From Komagataeibacter diospyri (GTDB taxonomy: Bacteria; Pseudomonadota; Alphaproteobacteria; Acetobacterales; Acetobacteraceae): 64,000 nt of DNA. The position numbers and the translations under genes were made by a program. The stretch is from NCBI RefSeq assembly GCF_006538165.1, contig NZ_BDLU01000054.1:1-64000 (forward strand), written 5' to 3'. Positions 27,416 through 36,705 of this stretch are shown here, piece by piece. The stretch's first letter is position 1. Every line of letters starts with the position of its first letter. The notes under the pieces are model-generated. The model was not told where the DNA came from. It ran no database searches and saw nothing but the letters and a program-made list of their open reading frames with translations.

Positions 27416-28357
27416 CTAGTCCAGCGGGCTGCCCCGTCCTGGCTGGGGTGCTGCGGGATCGTGCGCCAGACGGGCGCGCTGTTCATCGCTTGATGCCAGC
27501 ATGTCGCTGTTGAACCCGTCATGCAGGACCTGTGCCCAGCCGGCCATCCATGTATTCGTCCGCTTGACGAAATCGCTGGCGGCGGGCTGCTGGCCCAGTG
27601 TGTCCTTGGCCCAGTAATCAGGTGTGCGCAGCATCTTGGTGCTGTCGGTGTTCACGGGATTGAGGAAAATGGTCACCGTCTCGACATTGACGTTGTGGTC
27701 ACCCGCAGGCGTGCTGTAGCTCCACCCGGCTTTCAGCAGTACGGGTGGCAGGATGAATCCTTCTTCCTTCAGCCGGTTGGCGATGATGGCCGTACGGTTG
27801 ATCGAGGCAGGATAGACCGCCGTGGTAAACCAGCATTCCATTGACGGCGGGTGTGCGGTCAGGACGCGCGACATGTAATTCCGGTCGTCATGGCAGCTGG
27901 AATCGATGGACGTAATGGCCGTTTCCGGCACGGGCTGGGTGCTGCCTTCCGCCCCGATCATGCCGGTGACGACATGACCTTCCACACGGATCAGGACATT
28001 TTCCAGCACTTCCCCATGCGGGCCGTTGATGATGTTCATGACCGGGTGCCATGTGCCCTCGGGCAACGGCAGGATGCGACCTGCAAACGGAATCGCCTTG
28101 GTCAGCCGGTCGGTGATCGGCATCATGGTGATGACGCCGTCCTCCCCATTGCCGTCCCCGCTGCCTTCACCCCTAGCCGGGGCATCATGCATGCCCAGCC
28201 GGTTATGAATGCTGGAGGACAGCGCCGCCAGCCGGGGAAGCAGGCGCGTCAGGTAGGCTGGCGGGAAGATCAGCGTCAGCACCGTGAACGGCACGATCAT
28301 GTAAAGGCAGAACCGCCATATCGGTGCCCGGTGCCATAAGCGCGAAAAAGCAGACAT
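27416..28357 (-). CDS. Membrane-anchored protein of unknown function, third gene of the AAA+ operon
   Basis: 313 codons. One N-terminal membrane segment (about residues 15-40, FCLYMIVPFTVLTLIFPPAY) then a large, probably periplasmic domain. It has conserved-looking pieces IINGPHGEVLENVLIRVEGHVV, SSCHDDRNYMSRVLTAHPPSMECWFTTAVYP (two cysteines) and VNVETVTIFLNPVN. I recognise no family. It follows the AAA+ gene after about 70 bp on the same strand, so it is likely the last gene of a three-gene operon (30336 to 27416). Confidence 0.6.
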   Translation of the reverse strand: MSAFSRLWHRAPIWRFCLYMIVPFTVLTLIFPPAYLTRLLPRLAALSSSIHNRLGMHDAPARGEGSGDGNGEDGVITMMPITDRLTKAIPFAGRILPLPEGTWHPVMNIINGPHGEVLENVLIRVEGHVVTGMIGAEGSTQPVPETAITSIDSSCHDDRNYMSRVLTAHPPSMECWFTTAVYPASINRTAIIANRLKEEGFILPPVLLKAGWSYSTPAGDHNVNVETVTIFLNPVNTDSTKMLRTPDYWAKDTLGQQPAASDFVKRTNTWMAGWAQVLHDGFNSDMLASSDEQRARLAHDPAAPQPGRGSPLD

Positions 28358-28426
28358 TCAGCAGTCCATGCCACAGGCCGCGACGGCCGGTCGCCGGGGC
28401 CGGAAACGTGATACCATCCGCATGGG

Positions 28427-29701
28427 TCAGGAACTGATCGGCGCGCGCTGGGCATCGCGGTTGGCATCCGCGATTTCAGCCACGACGCCATCTTCGCTGG
28501 AGACGATGCGCACCAGTTTCGCCCCCTGCTGGCGGGCGGTGATGAGCGAGTCGCTGATCATGTCCTCAATGGACCGCGCCAGATCACGTGCGCTGGCGGC
28601 GGGACCCATGCGGTCCTGCCGGCGCATGACTTCAAACAGCAGGGCGGGGTCGATGCCGCCGGTTTCGACCTTCAGGCCGTAGCTGTCGATCATGGCCTCG
28701 ATCTCAAGCGCCGAGACACGCGCGATGTCGAGTCCTTCCAGAGGACGGAAGATGAAAATGCGGTCCAGACGGTTCAGCACTTCCGGCGCAAAACCGGCCT
28801 GACGCAGGGCTTCAACCGATTCGGCGCGCATCTTGTCGGGTTCATCCGCAAGCCGGTCTGCAATTTCGGTCAGGGCTTCGGTGGCAATATTGGACGTCAG
28901 CATGAAAATGCAGCGTACGGTGGAAATCTGCTGCCCGGTGGAAGCTTCGGTCACATGGCCATCGTTCCACGCGGTCAGGAATTTCTTGAAAACGTCGGGA
29001 TGCGCTTTCTCAATTTCATCCAGCAGCACCACCGCGTCGGGCTTTTCCTTCAGCCCGCCGGTCAGCTTGCCGTATGTATCCGACCCTACATACCCCTTGG
29101 GGGAGCCGAACAACTGGGTCGCGGCATGGGGGGAACTCATCTGCGTCATGTCGAAATTCAGCAGAGGACGGTCAAGCTGGCGCGCCAGCTGCTTGGACAG
29201 ATAGGTCTTGCCCGTGCCCGGGGGACCTGCCAGCAGGAAGATACCCACCGGCTTGCCACGGACCTGCAGCGCCAGGCGGCGGCGCAACTGGGTCGCCACG
29301 TCCTCGCACACCTGGTCCTGGCCGATCACGCGGGCGCGCAGGCTTGCGGCCAGTTCCTCCGCGTCGATCACGGTTTCTTTCTGTTCGCGCGCCAGCATTT
29401 CCTCCAGCGCGCTGCGATTGGTCAGCCTGGCGAGTACGTCCATTATCCATCCCCGTCTGCGTCGGATCCCCTTGCGGGCCAGTTTTTCGGCCCGGTTCTC
29501 GAACCACAGCCCGGTCAGCGCCAGCAAGGCGCTGGCCGCTGCCACGACCGGATAGGCCGGGGCACACCATTCCATGAAATGCCGCAGGCTGGCGAGCGAA
29601 AGATGCAACGCCATCGCCGCCTGAAAGCTGCCCAGCACCAGGAAAATGACCATGATGAGGGGTACCAGCCGCTCCATTAGCGCCGGATAGAGCGGTTTCA
29701 T
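28427..29701 (-). CDS. Membrane-tethered AAA+ ATPase of the ClpA/ClpB D2 type
   Basis: 424 codons. Two hydrophobic helices (about 10-34 and 48-68) precede a basic stretch and one AAA+ module opening with VIGQDQV. It has Walker A GPPGTGKT (159-166), Walker B VVLLDEIEKAH (about 224-234), pore loop GYVG (203-206), sensor MLTSN, the arginine-finger-type NRLDR, and the small C-terminal lid domain. The GSPKGYVGSD pattern is that of Clp/Hsp100 D2 domains, but the N domain, D1 and a ClpP-docking loop are absent. It overlaps the upstream gene by 4 bp. It is likely an ATP-driven remodeller acting at the inner membrane. Confidence 0.8.
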   Translation of the reverse strand: MKPLYPALMERLVPLIMVIFLVLGSFQAAMALHLSLASLRHFMEWCAPAYPVVAAASALLALTGLWFENRAEKLARKGIRRRRGWIMDVLARLTNRSALEEMLAREQKETVIDAEELAASLRARVIGQDQVCEDVATQLRRRLALQVRGKPVGIFLLAGPPGTGKTYLSKQLARQLDRPLLNFDMTQMSSPHAATQLFGSPKGYVGSDTYGKLTGGLKEKPDAVVLLDEIEKAHPDVFKKFLTAWNDGHVTEASTGQQISTVRCIFMLTSNIATEALTEIADRLADEPDKMRAESVEALRQAGFAPEVLNRLDRIFIFRPLEGLDIARVSALEIEAMIDSYGLKVETGGIDPALLFEVMRRQDRMGPAASARDLARSIEDMISDSLITARQQGAKLVRIVSSEDGVVAEIADANRDAQRAPISS

Positions 29702-30336
29702 TGTACGACTACCCCGATCACGATTTCGGTGTCACGCGTCAGCACGGGCAGCGCCGTGGGGCCGGGCACGAATACCGCGCCCGCATGGATGCCGACCGGC
29801 CCCGGGTCTCCTGCCGCGGTAATGGACACATTGCCCGCCACGCGGATGGGCAGGATGACGCTTTTGGGCTGCGGGCCAAGGTGTACTGTCTGCACCAGTC
29901 CCAGTGACTGCACGTTCACCACCGCGTTGCCGCCTGTCATGTCATACATGGGCATGTCGGCCAGTATGATGTCGCGGCGCTTCAGCGCAGCCATGATCTC
30001 GGCCTGCTGCTGTATGGAATAGGATGTCTGGCGCAGCATTTCTGCCGCGCGATCGGGTGCGATCATGGGCATCTGGCCCATCATGTCAGGCCGGTTCTGT
30101 ACCGGGGCGTTCAGCATGAGGTGCGTGCCGTCGCTGGTGCCGCCGCCGCCCGCTTCGGCGGCAACGGGGGGTGTCTGGCTGCCACTGCCGCCTTCACGCG
30201 CCGCCATGAAGCCACCCGTGCCCAGACCGCCGCCCGCGACAACGGCCGCGATCAGCCCCACCACAACCAGCCTGCGGCTGGATGAGCGTTCACTGCGTTC
30301 CCGTGCGGGTTCCGGCGGTGAGTTCAAGGGCGTCAT
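29698..30336 (-). CDS. Bitopic periplasmic protein of unknown function, first gene of the AAA+ operon
   Basis: 212 codons from MTPLNSPPEP. Cytoplasmic Arg/Ser-rich tail, one membrane helix (LVVVGLIAAVVAGGGLGTGG), a Gly/Ser linker, then a helix with MLRQTSYSIQQQAEIMAALKRRDIILADMP. A beta-rich C-terminal domain ends TRDTEIVIGVVVQ. No family recognised. The ATGA overlap with the AAA+ gene implies tight coupling. An upstream start adding about 25 residues is possible. It is divergent from rimP. Confidence 0.6.
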   Translation of the reverse strand: MTPLNSPPEPARERSERSSSRRLVVVGLIAAVVAGGGLGTGGFMAAREGGSGSQTPPVAAEAGGGGTSDGTHLMLNAPVQNRPDMMGQMPMIAPDRAAEMLRQTSYSIQQQAEIMAALKRRDIILADMPMYDMTGGNAVVNVQSLGLVQTVHLGPQPKSVILPIRVAGNVSITAAGDPGPVGIHAGAVFVPGPTALPVLTRDTEIVIGVVVQ

Positions 30337-30442
30337 GCGTGCATAATGTGGGTCAGGGGTATGATATGGCAAGACGTTAAGATGCAGGAAATGTAACGTC
30401 TGCCCGGACATATAGTTCTTGCGGTTACGGTGGGCGTGACCT

Positions 30443-31132
30443 ATGGTACGGGCAATTCCTTCATCTCTGGTTTTTTCTTTGGGGGGTGGCCGCAGGGCTG
30501 CCTTTTTTGCATTGGACGCTGATCTGCCATTCCTGACGGGCCTTGATGCCCGTATTGCCGAAATGATCGCGCCCGCACTGGCCGACATGGGCTTTGACCT
30601 TGTGCGCGTGGCGGTGCTGGGACGCGAATCCCCCACGGTGCAGATCATGGCGGACCGTGCGGATGGCACGCTCATCGCCATTGAAGACTGCGAACAGATC
30701 AGCCATGCGGTGGGCGCGATACTGGATGTCGAGGACCCGCTGCCGGGTGCCTGGACGCTGGAGGTTTCGTCTGCCGGGATCGACCGCCCCCTGACGCGCG
30801 CCAAGGACTGGGAACGGTTCGCGGGGCACCTTGCCCGGGCCGAGATGAACATGCCCATTGATGGCCGCAAGCGCTTTGCCGGCATCGTGCTGGGCGCGCG
30901 CGACGGCCATGGCCTGATGCGGCTGGATGACGGGGCCGAGGTCGCGCTGCCTTTCGCTGAAATGCGCAAGGCGCGGCTGGTCCTGACCGACGAACTGATC
31001 GAGGCGAGCGCCCGGATGATGAAGCCGGATGCCGCCAGCGACGAAAACGGGCCGGGGGATGAAAATGCTCCGGCCGGAACGCAGAAGGCCCCTGGCAAGC
31101 CCGACCGCAAGCCGGCGCGCAAGGCCAACTGA
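30443..31132 (+). CDS. rimP: Ribosome maturation factor
   Basis: Needed for 30S subunit maturation. 229 codons, first of the nusA-infB operon. The two family domains are present: [24 protein letters not shown] and [38 protein letters not shown]. The Lys/Asp/Pro-rich C-tail is an alphaproteobacterial extension. The start is uncertain because no strong ribosome site precedes the ATG; starts at about 30511 would fit the family length better. Confidence 0.92.
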   Translation: MVRAIPSSLVFSLGGGRRAAFFALDADLPFLTGLDARIAEMIAPALADMGFDLVRVAVLGRESPTVQIMADRADGTLIAIEDCEQISHAVGAILDVEDPLPGAWTLEVSSAGIDRPLTRAKDWERFAGHLARAEMNMPIDGRKRFAGIVLGARDGHGLMRLDDGAEVALPFAEMRKARLVLTDELIEASARMMKPDAASDENGPGDENAPAGTQKAPGKPDRKPARKAN

Positions 31133-31152
31133 ACGATGTTGTGGAGACACTG

Positions 31153-32703
31153 ATGGATACGTCCGTTGCCCGTCCCGAACTGCTGCTGGTTGCCGATGCC
31201 GTAGCGCGGGAAAAGTCGATCGACCGTGAAGAAGTGCTGGAAGCGATGGAACAGGCCATCCAGAAGGCCGGCCGCGCAAAATACGGTCATGAAAAGGATA
31301 TCCGCGCCACCATCGACCGCAAGACGGGCGATGTCCGGCTGTCGCGCTGGACCGAAGCGGTCGAGACGGTGGAGAACGAGGAAACCCAGATCCCGCTCTA
31401 CATCGCGCGCAAGTTCAAGCCCGAGATCCAGCTGGGTGAATACCTGATCGATCCGCTGCCGCCCATCGACTTCGGTCGCATCGCGGCGCAGACGGCAAAG
31501 CAGGTCATTGTCCAGCGCGTGCGCGAATATGAACGCCGCCGCCAGTTCAACGACTTCAAGGACCGCGTGGGCGAGATCGTCAACGGCACCGTCAAGCGTA
31601 CGGAATACGGCAACCTGCTGGTCGAGATCGGGGATGCCGAAGCCCTGCTGCGCCGTGATGAACTGATCCCGCGTGAAAGCTTCCGCAATTCCGACCGCGT
31701 GCGCGCCTATATCTATGATGTGCGTGATGAGCCGCGTGGCCCGCAGATCTTCCTGTCCCGTACGCATCCGGCATTCCTTGCCAAGCTGTTCGCGCAGGAA
31801 GTGCCCGAGATCTATGATGGCATCATCGAGATCAAGGCTGTGGCCCGTGACCCCGGTTCGCGTGCGAAGATGGCCGTTATCTCCCGCGATGCATCGATCG
31901 ATCCGGTTGGTGCCTGCGTCGGTGTGCGAGGTCGCCGCGTTCAGGAAGTCGTGAAGGAACTGCAGGGCGAAAAGATCGATATCATACCGTGGAGCCCGCA
32001 GGCCGCGACCTTCGTCGTCAACGCCCTTGCCCCGGCTGAAGTCAGCAAGGTGGTGATGGATGAGGAAGCTGGCCGGGTCGAGGTTGTCGTCCCTGATGAC
32101 CAGCTCAGCCTTGCCATCGGACGGCGTGGGCAGAATGTCCGTCTTGCCAGCCAGTTGACGCGCTGGGACATCGACATCCTGACCGAAGCCGAGGAATCGG
32201 AACGTCGCCAGGAAGAATTCCGTCGCCGCAGCAACCTGTTTGTCGAGGCGCTGGATGTTGATGACGTCATTGCCGGCCTGCTGGTGACCGAAGGGTTCCA
32301 TTCCATCGAGGAGCTGGCGTTTGCCGACTCCGAGGAGCTGGCCAACATCGAAGGTTTTGACGAGGACGTGGCCAGTGAACTGGTCCGTCGCGCCGAAGGC
32401 TACCTTGCGGGTCAGGAAGAAGAACTGGATAACAAGCGCCGGGCGCTGGGTGTCACCGATGACATCGCGGCGCTTGGTGTGTTCACCAACCAGATGCTGG
32501 TGACGCTGGGTGAGAAGGGCGTGAAGACGCTTGATGACCTGGCTGACCTTGCCGGTGATGAACTGGTTGAAATCCTCGGCAGCGATGCGATTGATGAGGA
32601 TGCAGCCAACGAAATCATCATGGCGGCGCGTGCGCACTGGTTTGATGAAGACGACAGGGCTGGTGAAGACCGGGCCGACGAACAGGAGACGTCCGACGTC
32701 TGA
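31153..32703 (+). CDS. nusA: Transcription termination/antitermination protein
   Basis: 516 codons from MDTSVARPELLLVADAVAREK, with GGAG 8 bases upstream. It has the RNA-polymerase-binding N-terminal domain, S1 domain (EIVNGTVKRTEYGNLLVEIG), two KH domains (VGVRGRRVQEV, LSLAIGRRGQNVRLASQLTRW) and two C-terminal helix-hairpin-helix acidic repeats. The order rimP-nusA-ylxR-infB-rbfA is the conserved bacterial operon, and NusA autoregulation of it is known in other bacteria. An acidic tail ends the protein. Confidence 0.96.
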   Translation: MDTSVARPELLLVADAVAREKSIDREEVLEAMEQAIQKAGRAKYGHEKDIRATIDRKTGDVRLSRWTEAVETVENEETQIPLYIARKFKPEIQLGEYLIDPLPPIDFGRIAAQTAKQVIVQRVREYERRRQFNDFKDRVGEIVNGTVKRTEYGNLLVEIGDAEALLRRDELIPRESFRNSDRVRAYIYDVRDEPRGPQIFLSRTHPAFLAKLFAQEVPEIYDGIIEIKAVARDPGSRAKMAVISRDASIDPVGACVGVRGRRVQEVVKELQGEKIDIIPWSPQAATFVVNALAPAEVSKVVMDEEAGRVEVVVPDDQLSLAIGRRGQNVRLASQLTRWDIDILTEAEESERRQEEFRRRSNLFVEALDVDDVIAGLLVTEGFHSIEELAFADSEELANIEGFDEDVASELVRRAEGYLAGQEEELDNKRRALGVTDDIAALGVFTNQMLVTLGEKGVKTLDDLADLAGDELVEILGSDAIDEDAANEIIMAARAHWFDEDDRAGEDRADEQETSDV

Positions 32704-32737
32704 ACAGGGACATCTGACCGCGGAAGACGCGGGCGAC

Positions 32738-33370
32738 ATGGGACATGAAGAGCGCGGTCCGCTGCGCCGCTGTGCCGTCACCCGTGTCCGGCTGCCGAAG
32801 GAGGAAATGATCAGGTTTGTCATTTCCCCGGACGGAGTCGTGATCCCTGATCTTTCCGCACGTCTGCCCGGACGGGGAATTTGGTTGAGCGCGCGTGCGG
32901 ATGTGTTAGAAACAGCACGCACACGTGGCGCATTCGCTCGTGCGGCACGGGGAAGGGTTGTTATTCACCCTGACCTGACCCATCTTATTGAAGACGGGTT
33001 GCTGCGGCGCATGATGGATGTTGCAGGACTGGCGCGGCGGGCCGGACAGATTGTCTGTGGTTTCGCCAAGGTGCGTGAGTGGGTTGTGGGCGGTCGGGCC
33101 GGTCTGGTTATCCAGGCCGCCGATGGCAGCCCCGACGAGAGGAAGAGAGTTTTGTCTGGTGCACGGGACCTTCCGGTTACGGTTGTTCCTACGGCATCGG
33201 GTCTGGGTGCGGCATTTGGCCGCGACCATGTTGTTCATGCGGCGATGCTGCATGGTGAACTGGCGCGCCGTTTCCGTATCGAGAGTGAACGTTTTGCGGG
33301 TTTGTCCGGCAGGGCCAGCCCGAATTCGGCGGAGTGTTCCGCCGGACGGTGTGAACAGGCGGGTACATGA
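32738..33370 (+). CDS. YlxR (DUF448) domain fused to an L7Ae-like RNA-binding domain
   Basis: 210 codons from [12 protein letters not shown]. Residues 1 to about 80 are YlxR (DUF448): [19 protein letters not shown] and [16 protein letters not shown]. Residues about 95-190 are an L7Ae/L30e/Gadd45-like (YlxQ) fold: [29 protein letters not shown]. YlxR and YlxQ are separate genes in many Gram-positives and are fused in alphaproteobacteria. The stop overlaps the infB ATG by 4 bp. An alternative GTG start overlapping the nusA end (about 32662) is possible. Function: RNA binding, details unknown. Confidence 0.82.
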   Translation: MGHEERGPLRRCAVTRVRLPKEEMIRFVISPDGVVIPDLSARLPGRGIWLSARADVLETARTRGAFARAARGRVVIHPDLTHLIEDGLLRRMMDVAGLARRAGQIVCGFAKVREWVVGGRAGLVIQAADGSPDERKRVLSGARDLPVTVVPTASGLGAAFGRDHVVHAAMLHGELARRFRIESERFAGLSGRASPNSAECSAGRCEQAGT

Positions 33371-36072
33371 GCGAAGGCAACGATCAGGATCAGGGTAAGG
33401 GACGCTTGTCCCTGCGGCCGGCGGGCCGTAGGGAAGTCGGACGGACGGTGGATGCCGGTTCCGTGCGACAGAGCTTCAGCCATGGTCGGTCAAAAGTGGT
33501 TCAGGTCGAGGTGCGCAAGAAGCGCGGGGCCGGGGCCGCAGGTAACGGATCGGGGCCGGCTGGCGGTCGCGCCGGGGGACGGGGAGGTCGCGCGCTGACG
33601 GCAGCCGAGCTGGCAACCCGCCAGCGCGTGCTGGACGAACAGCGCCGCGCCGCCATCCAGCGCGAAAAGGACGCGCGCGAGCAGGAGAAGATCACGATCC
33701 TCTCTGCTGCGGAAGAAGCCCGTCGCCAGGAAGAGGAAAATGCCCGCCGTGCCGAAGAAGAGGCACGCGCAAAGGCAGATGCCGCGGCTGAGGTCGAGGC
33801 CCGCAAACAGGAAGCCCGCAGTGCCGCGGCACAGGGCGCGTCCGAACCGGCGGAATCCGCCGAACCGGAAGGGCCGGTTGTCTCCTCCGTGCCAATTCCC
33901 GGTGAGGTCACGCTTGCGCCGCCGATGCAGCGTCTGCGTCCGCTGGCCGAACGTGCGATCATGCCGGCACAGCCGCTGCGTCCCGCGCGTCCGGCAGGTG
34001 GCGGCAACGCTGCAGGTGGTGCCGGACGTACTGCCGCTGGTGCAGGTGAGACCCTGCGCCTGCGCAGTGGCCGTGCGGAAGGGGGCGAGGAAGAACGTCG
34101 TCCCAGCCGTCGACCCGGCAACGCCGCGCCCGGTCGCCGCCCCTCGGGCGGTGCGAAGAAGAACAATGACAGCCGTCGCGCTGGTCGCATTGACGTGCAG
34201 GCCGCGATCGAAGGGGATGACGACAAGACCCGTTCGCTCGCATCCGTTCGCCGTCAGCGCGAGCGTGAACGCCGCCAGGCCGAACTGGAACGCCTGCGTT
34301 CCGATCAGGTCCGTGTGGTGCGTGACGTGGTCCTGCCTGAAACCATCACGGTGCAGGAACTTGCCAACCGTATGGCTGCCCGTCAGGGCGAAGTCATCAA
34401 GGCACTGATGAAAATGGGCGTCATGGCGACGGTTACGCAGTCGCTCGATGCGGATACCGCTGAACTGGTCGTACAGGAATTCGGTCACCGCGTGCGCCGT
34501 GTGTCCGACAGCGATGTTGAAATCGGGATCGAGGGGATCGAGGACAAGGCCGAGGACCTCAGGCCGCGTCCGCCGGTCGTGACCGTCATGGGTCATGTCG
34601 ATCACGGCAAGACCTCGCTACTTGACGCGCTGCGCACCACCGATGTCGCCAATGGTGAAGCCGGTGGCATTACGCAGCATATCGGTGCGTATCAGGTAAC
34701 CCTGGCATCGGGTGCGAAGATTACCTTCATTGACACCCCGGGTCATGAAGCCTTTACGGCCATGCGTGCCCGTGGTGCATCGGTAACCGACGTGGTGGTG
34801 CTGGTGGTTGCGGCGGATGACGGTGTGATGCCGCAGACGATCGAAGCCATCAAGCATGCCAAGGCGGCTGATGCCCCGATCATCGTGGCGATCAACAAAT
34901 GCGACAAGCCGGGTGCGAACCCCGACCGCGTGCGTCAGGAACTGCTGAACCACGAAATCGTGGTGGAAAGCATGGGCGGCGATACACAGGATGTCGAAGT
35001 TTCGGCGCTCAAGCGCACCGGGCTGGACAAGCTTGAGGAAGCCATCCTGCTGCAGGCCGAAATTCTTGATCTGAAAGCGAATCCGGATCGTGTTGCCGAA
35101 GGTTCGGTTATCGAAAGCCGTCTTGACCGTGGTCGTGGCCCGGTTGCGACCGTGCTGGTCCAGAAAGGCACGCTGCGCCGCACCGATATTGTAGTGGCCG
35201 GGGCCGAATGGGGCCGCGTTCGCGCCATGATCGACGACCGTAATCGCCAGCTGGGTGAAGCCGGTCCGTCCATGCCGGTTGAAATCCTGGGTATTACCGG
35301 CGTGCCGGGTGCAGGTGAGCCGTTCGTGGTGGTCGAAAACGAGAATCGCGCACGCGAAATCTCGGAATTCCGTCAGCGCGTGATCAAGGATCGCACGGCA
35401 GCCGGCCAGACTGCTGCACGCGGCACGCTGGACCAGATGCTGGCCCGTATTCAGGCTGGTGCGCAGAAGGAAGTTGCCGTCCTGATCAAGGCGGACGTGC
35501 AGGGTTCGGCCGAGGCGCTTGAAGCCACGGTGCAGAAGCTGGAGCATGAGGAAGTCAAGATCCGCGTGCTGAACGCCACGGTCGGCCAGATCACTGAAAG
35601 TGATGTGCAGTTGGCCAAGGCGTCCGGCGCCGTCATCATTGCCTTTAACGTCCGCGCCACGGCGCAGGCGCGTGAACTGGCACAGCGTGAAGGTGTGGAT
35701 ATCCGCTACTATTCCATCATCTATCAGGTTGCTGATGATGTGGAGCAGCTGGTCCGTGGCAAGATTGCGCCCAAGCATCGCGAAAAGTTCCTTGGTTACG
35801 CCGAAATCCGCAAGGTTTTCGAAATTACCAAGGTGGGCAAGGTCGCTGGTTGTTACGTTACCGAAGGCGTGGTCAAGCGTGGCTGTGGCGTGCGTCTGCT
35901 GCGTGACAACGTCGTGATCCATGAAGGTGAGCTGAGCCAGCTCAAGCGCTTCAAGGATGATGTCAAGGAAGTGGCGCGCGGTTACGAGTGCGGCCTGTCC
36001 TTTGCCGGGTATAATGACCTGCGCGAAGGTGATGTGGTCGAATGTTATGAAATGGAACTCGTCCCGGCATGA
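33367..36072 (+). CDS. infB: Translation initiation factor IF-2
   Basis: Delivers initiator tRNA to the 30S subunit. 901 codons. A long Ala/Arg/Glu-rich N-terminal region precedes IF2_N ([24 protein letters not shown]). The GTPase domain begins near residue 400: GHVDHGKTS (G1), DTPGHEAF (G3), NKCD (G4). Domains 2 and 3 and the C-terminal tRNA-binding domain follow, ending [15 protein letters not shown]. Its ATG overlaps ylxR and its stop overlaps rbfA, each by 4 bp. Confidence 0.97.
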   Translation: MSEGNDQDQGKGRLSLRPAGRREVGRTVDAGSVRQSFSHGRSKVVQVEVRKKRGAGAAGNGSGPAGGRAGGRGGRALTAAELATRQRVLDEQRRAAIQREKDAREQEKITILSAAEEARRQEEENARRAEEEARAKADAAAEVEARKQEARSAAAQGASEPAESAEPEGPVVSSVPIPGEVTLAPPMQRLRPLAERAIMPAQPLRPARPAGGGNAAGGAGRTAAGAGETLRLRSGRAEGGEEERRPSRRPGNAAPGRRPSGGAKKNNDSRRAGRIDVQAAIEGDDDKTRSLASVRRQRERERRQAELERLRSDQVRVVRDVVLPETITVQELANRMAARQGEVIKALMKMGVMATVTQSLDADTAELVVQEFGHRVRRVSDSDVEIGIEGIEDKAEDLRPRPPVVTVMGHVDHGKTSLLDALRTTDVANGEAGGITQHIGAYQVTLASGAKITFIDTPGHEAFTAMRARGASVTDVVVLVVAADDGVMPQTIEAIKHAKAADAPIIVAINKCDKPGANPDRVRQELLNHEIVVESMGGDTQDVEVSALKRTGLDKLEEAILLQAEILDLKANPDRVAEGSVIESRLDRGRGPVATVLVQKGTLRRTDIVVAGAEWGRVRAMIDDRNRQLGEAGPSMPVEILGITGVPGAGEPFVVVENENRAREISEFRQRVIKDRTAAGQTAARGTLDQMLARIQAGAQKEVAVLIKADVQGSAEALEATVQKLEHEEVKIRVLNATVGQITESDVQLAKASGAVIIAFNVRATAQARELAQREGVDIRYYSIIYQVADDVEQLVRGKIAPKHREKFLGYAEIRKVFEITKVGKVAGCYVTEGVVKRGCGVRLLRDNVVIHEGELSQLKRFKDDVKEVARGYECGLSFAGYNDLREGDVVECYEMELVPA

Positions 36073-36509
36073 GCCGTAATTCATCCAGAAAAGGGATGAG
36101 CGAGAGCGGGCCGGCAGGGAAACTTGCCGGCCATTCCGCGTCTGGTCCCTCACAGCGCCAGTTGCGCGTGGCGGAAGAAGTCCGCCGCGTGCTGGCGGAA
36201 ATATTTGCCCGCACGGAATTCCGTGACCCGGATCTGGCGGATGTGCGCATTACGGTGACCGAAGTGCGTATCTCACCCGATCTCAAGCATGCCACCGTAT
36301 TCGTGGCGCGTCTGGGTCGCAGTGATGTGGCGGAACTGCTGCCCGCGCTCAAGCGTGTGACGCCTTTCCTGCGCACGCGTCTGTCCCATGCGCTCAGGCT
36401 GCGGGGCGTGCCCGATCTGCATTTCCAGCCCGATACGGCACTGGATTACGCAATGGAAGTCGATAACATGTTGCGTCAGCCGGAAGTCAGGCGCGATCTC
36501 GAAGACTGA
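36069..36509 (+). CDS. rbfA: Ribosome-binding factor A
   Basis: 146 codons, single KH-type domain. It has [21 protein letters not shown] then [19 protein letters not shown] and [23 protein letters not shown]. RbfA acts in cold-shock-related 16S rRNA processing and 30S maturation. It starts in the last codons of infB (ATGA overlap) after a Ser/Arg-rich tail of about 25 residues that is not part of the domain. Last gene before the operon is interrupted by the opposite-strand mlaD-like gene. Confidence 0.95.
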   Translation: MSRNSSRKGMSESGPAGKLAGHSASGPSQRQLRVAEEVRRVLAEIFARTEFRDPDLADVRITVTEVRISPDLKHATVFVARLGRSDVAELLPALKRVTPFLRTRLSHALRLRGVPDLHFQPDTALDYAMEVDNMLRQPEVRRDLED

Positions 36510-36546
36510 ATCTTCCCGGCCCTGCGGCAGAATCAACTTTCTACTG

Positions 36547-36634
36547 AATAAAAATTTTTGGTGAAGCTTTTTTCAAAAAGCTTCAGAAGAACGTCGGCTT
36601 TTTAAAAGATGGCACCCAAGAACTTTTTATTATT
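36547..36634 (-). repeat. Dispersed palindromic element, copy G (inverted)
   Basis: aataaaaatttttggtgaagc then the GAAGCTTTTTTCAAAAAGCTTC hairpin, ending gcacccaagaactttttatt. It is the reverse orientation of copies B-E. It lies in the convergent gap between rbfA and the mlaD-like gene. Confidence 0.75.
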
Positions 36635-36639
36635 CCTAT

Positions 36640-36681
36640 AAAAAAGGCCGGACTGGCATTATGCCATGACCGGCCTTTTTT
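36640..36681. terminator. Bidirectional terminator (rbfA / mlaD-like)
   Basis: AAAAAAGGCCGG and CCGGCCTTTTTT form a stem around CTGGCATTATGCCA, so A and T runs flank it on both sides between convergent genes. Confidence 0.88.
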
Positions 36682-36705
36682 CATGGTCCCAATATGGGAA
36701 AGGGG

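Noticed and set aside
29698-32922. Minus-strand frame of over 1000 codons antisense to rimP-nusA
   Set aside because: It is the shadow of GC-rich coding on the other strand; only its 3' end (30336-29698) has real coding features, and nusA/rimP are unmistakable.
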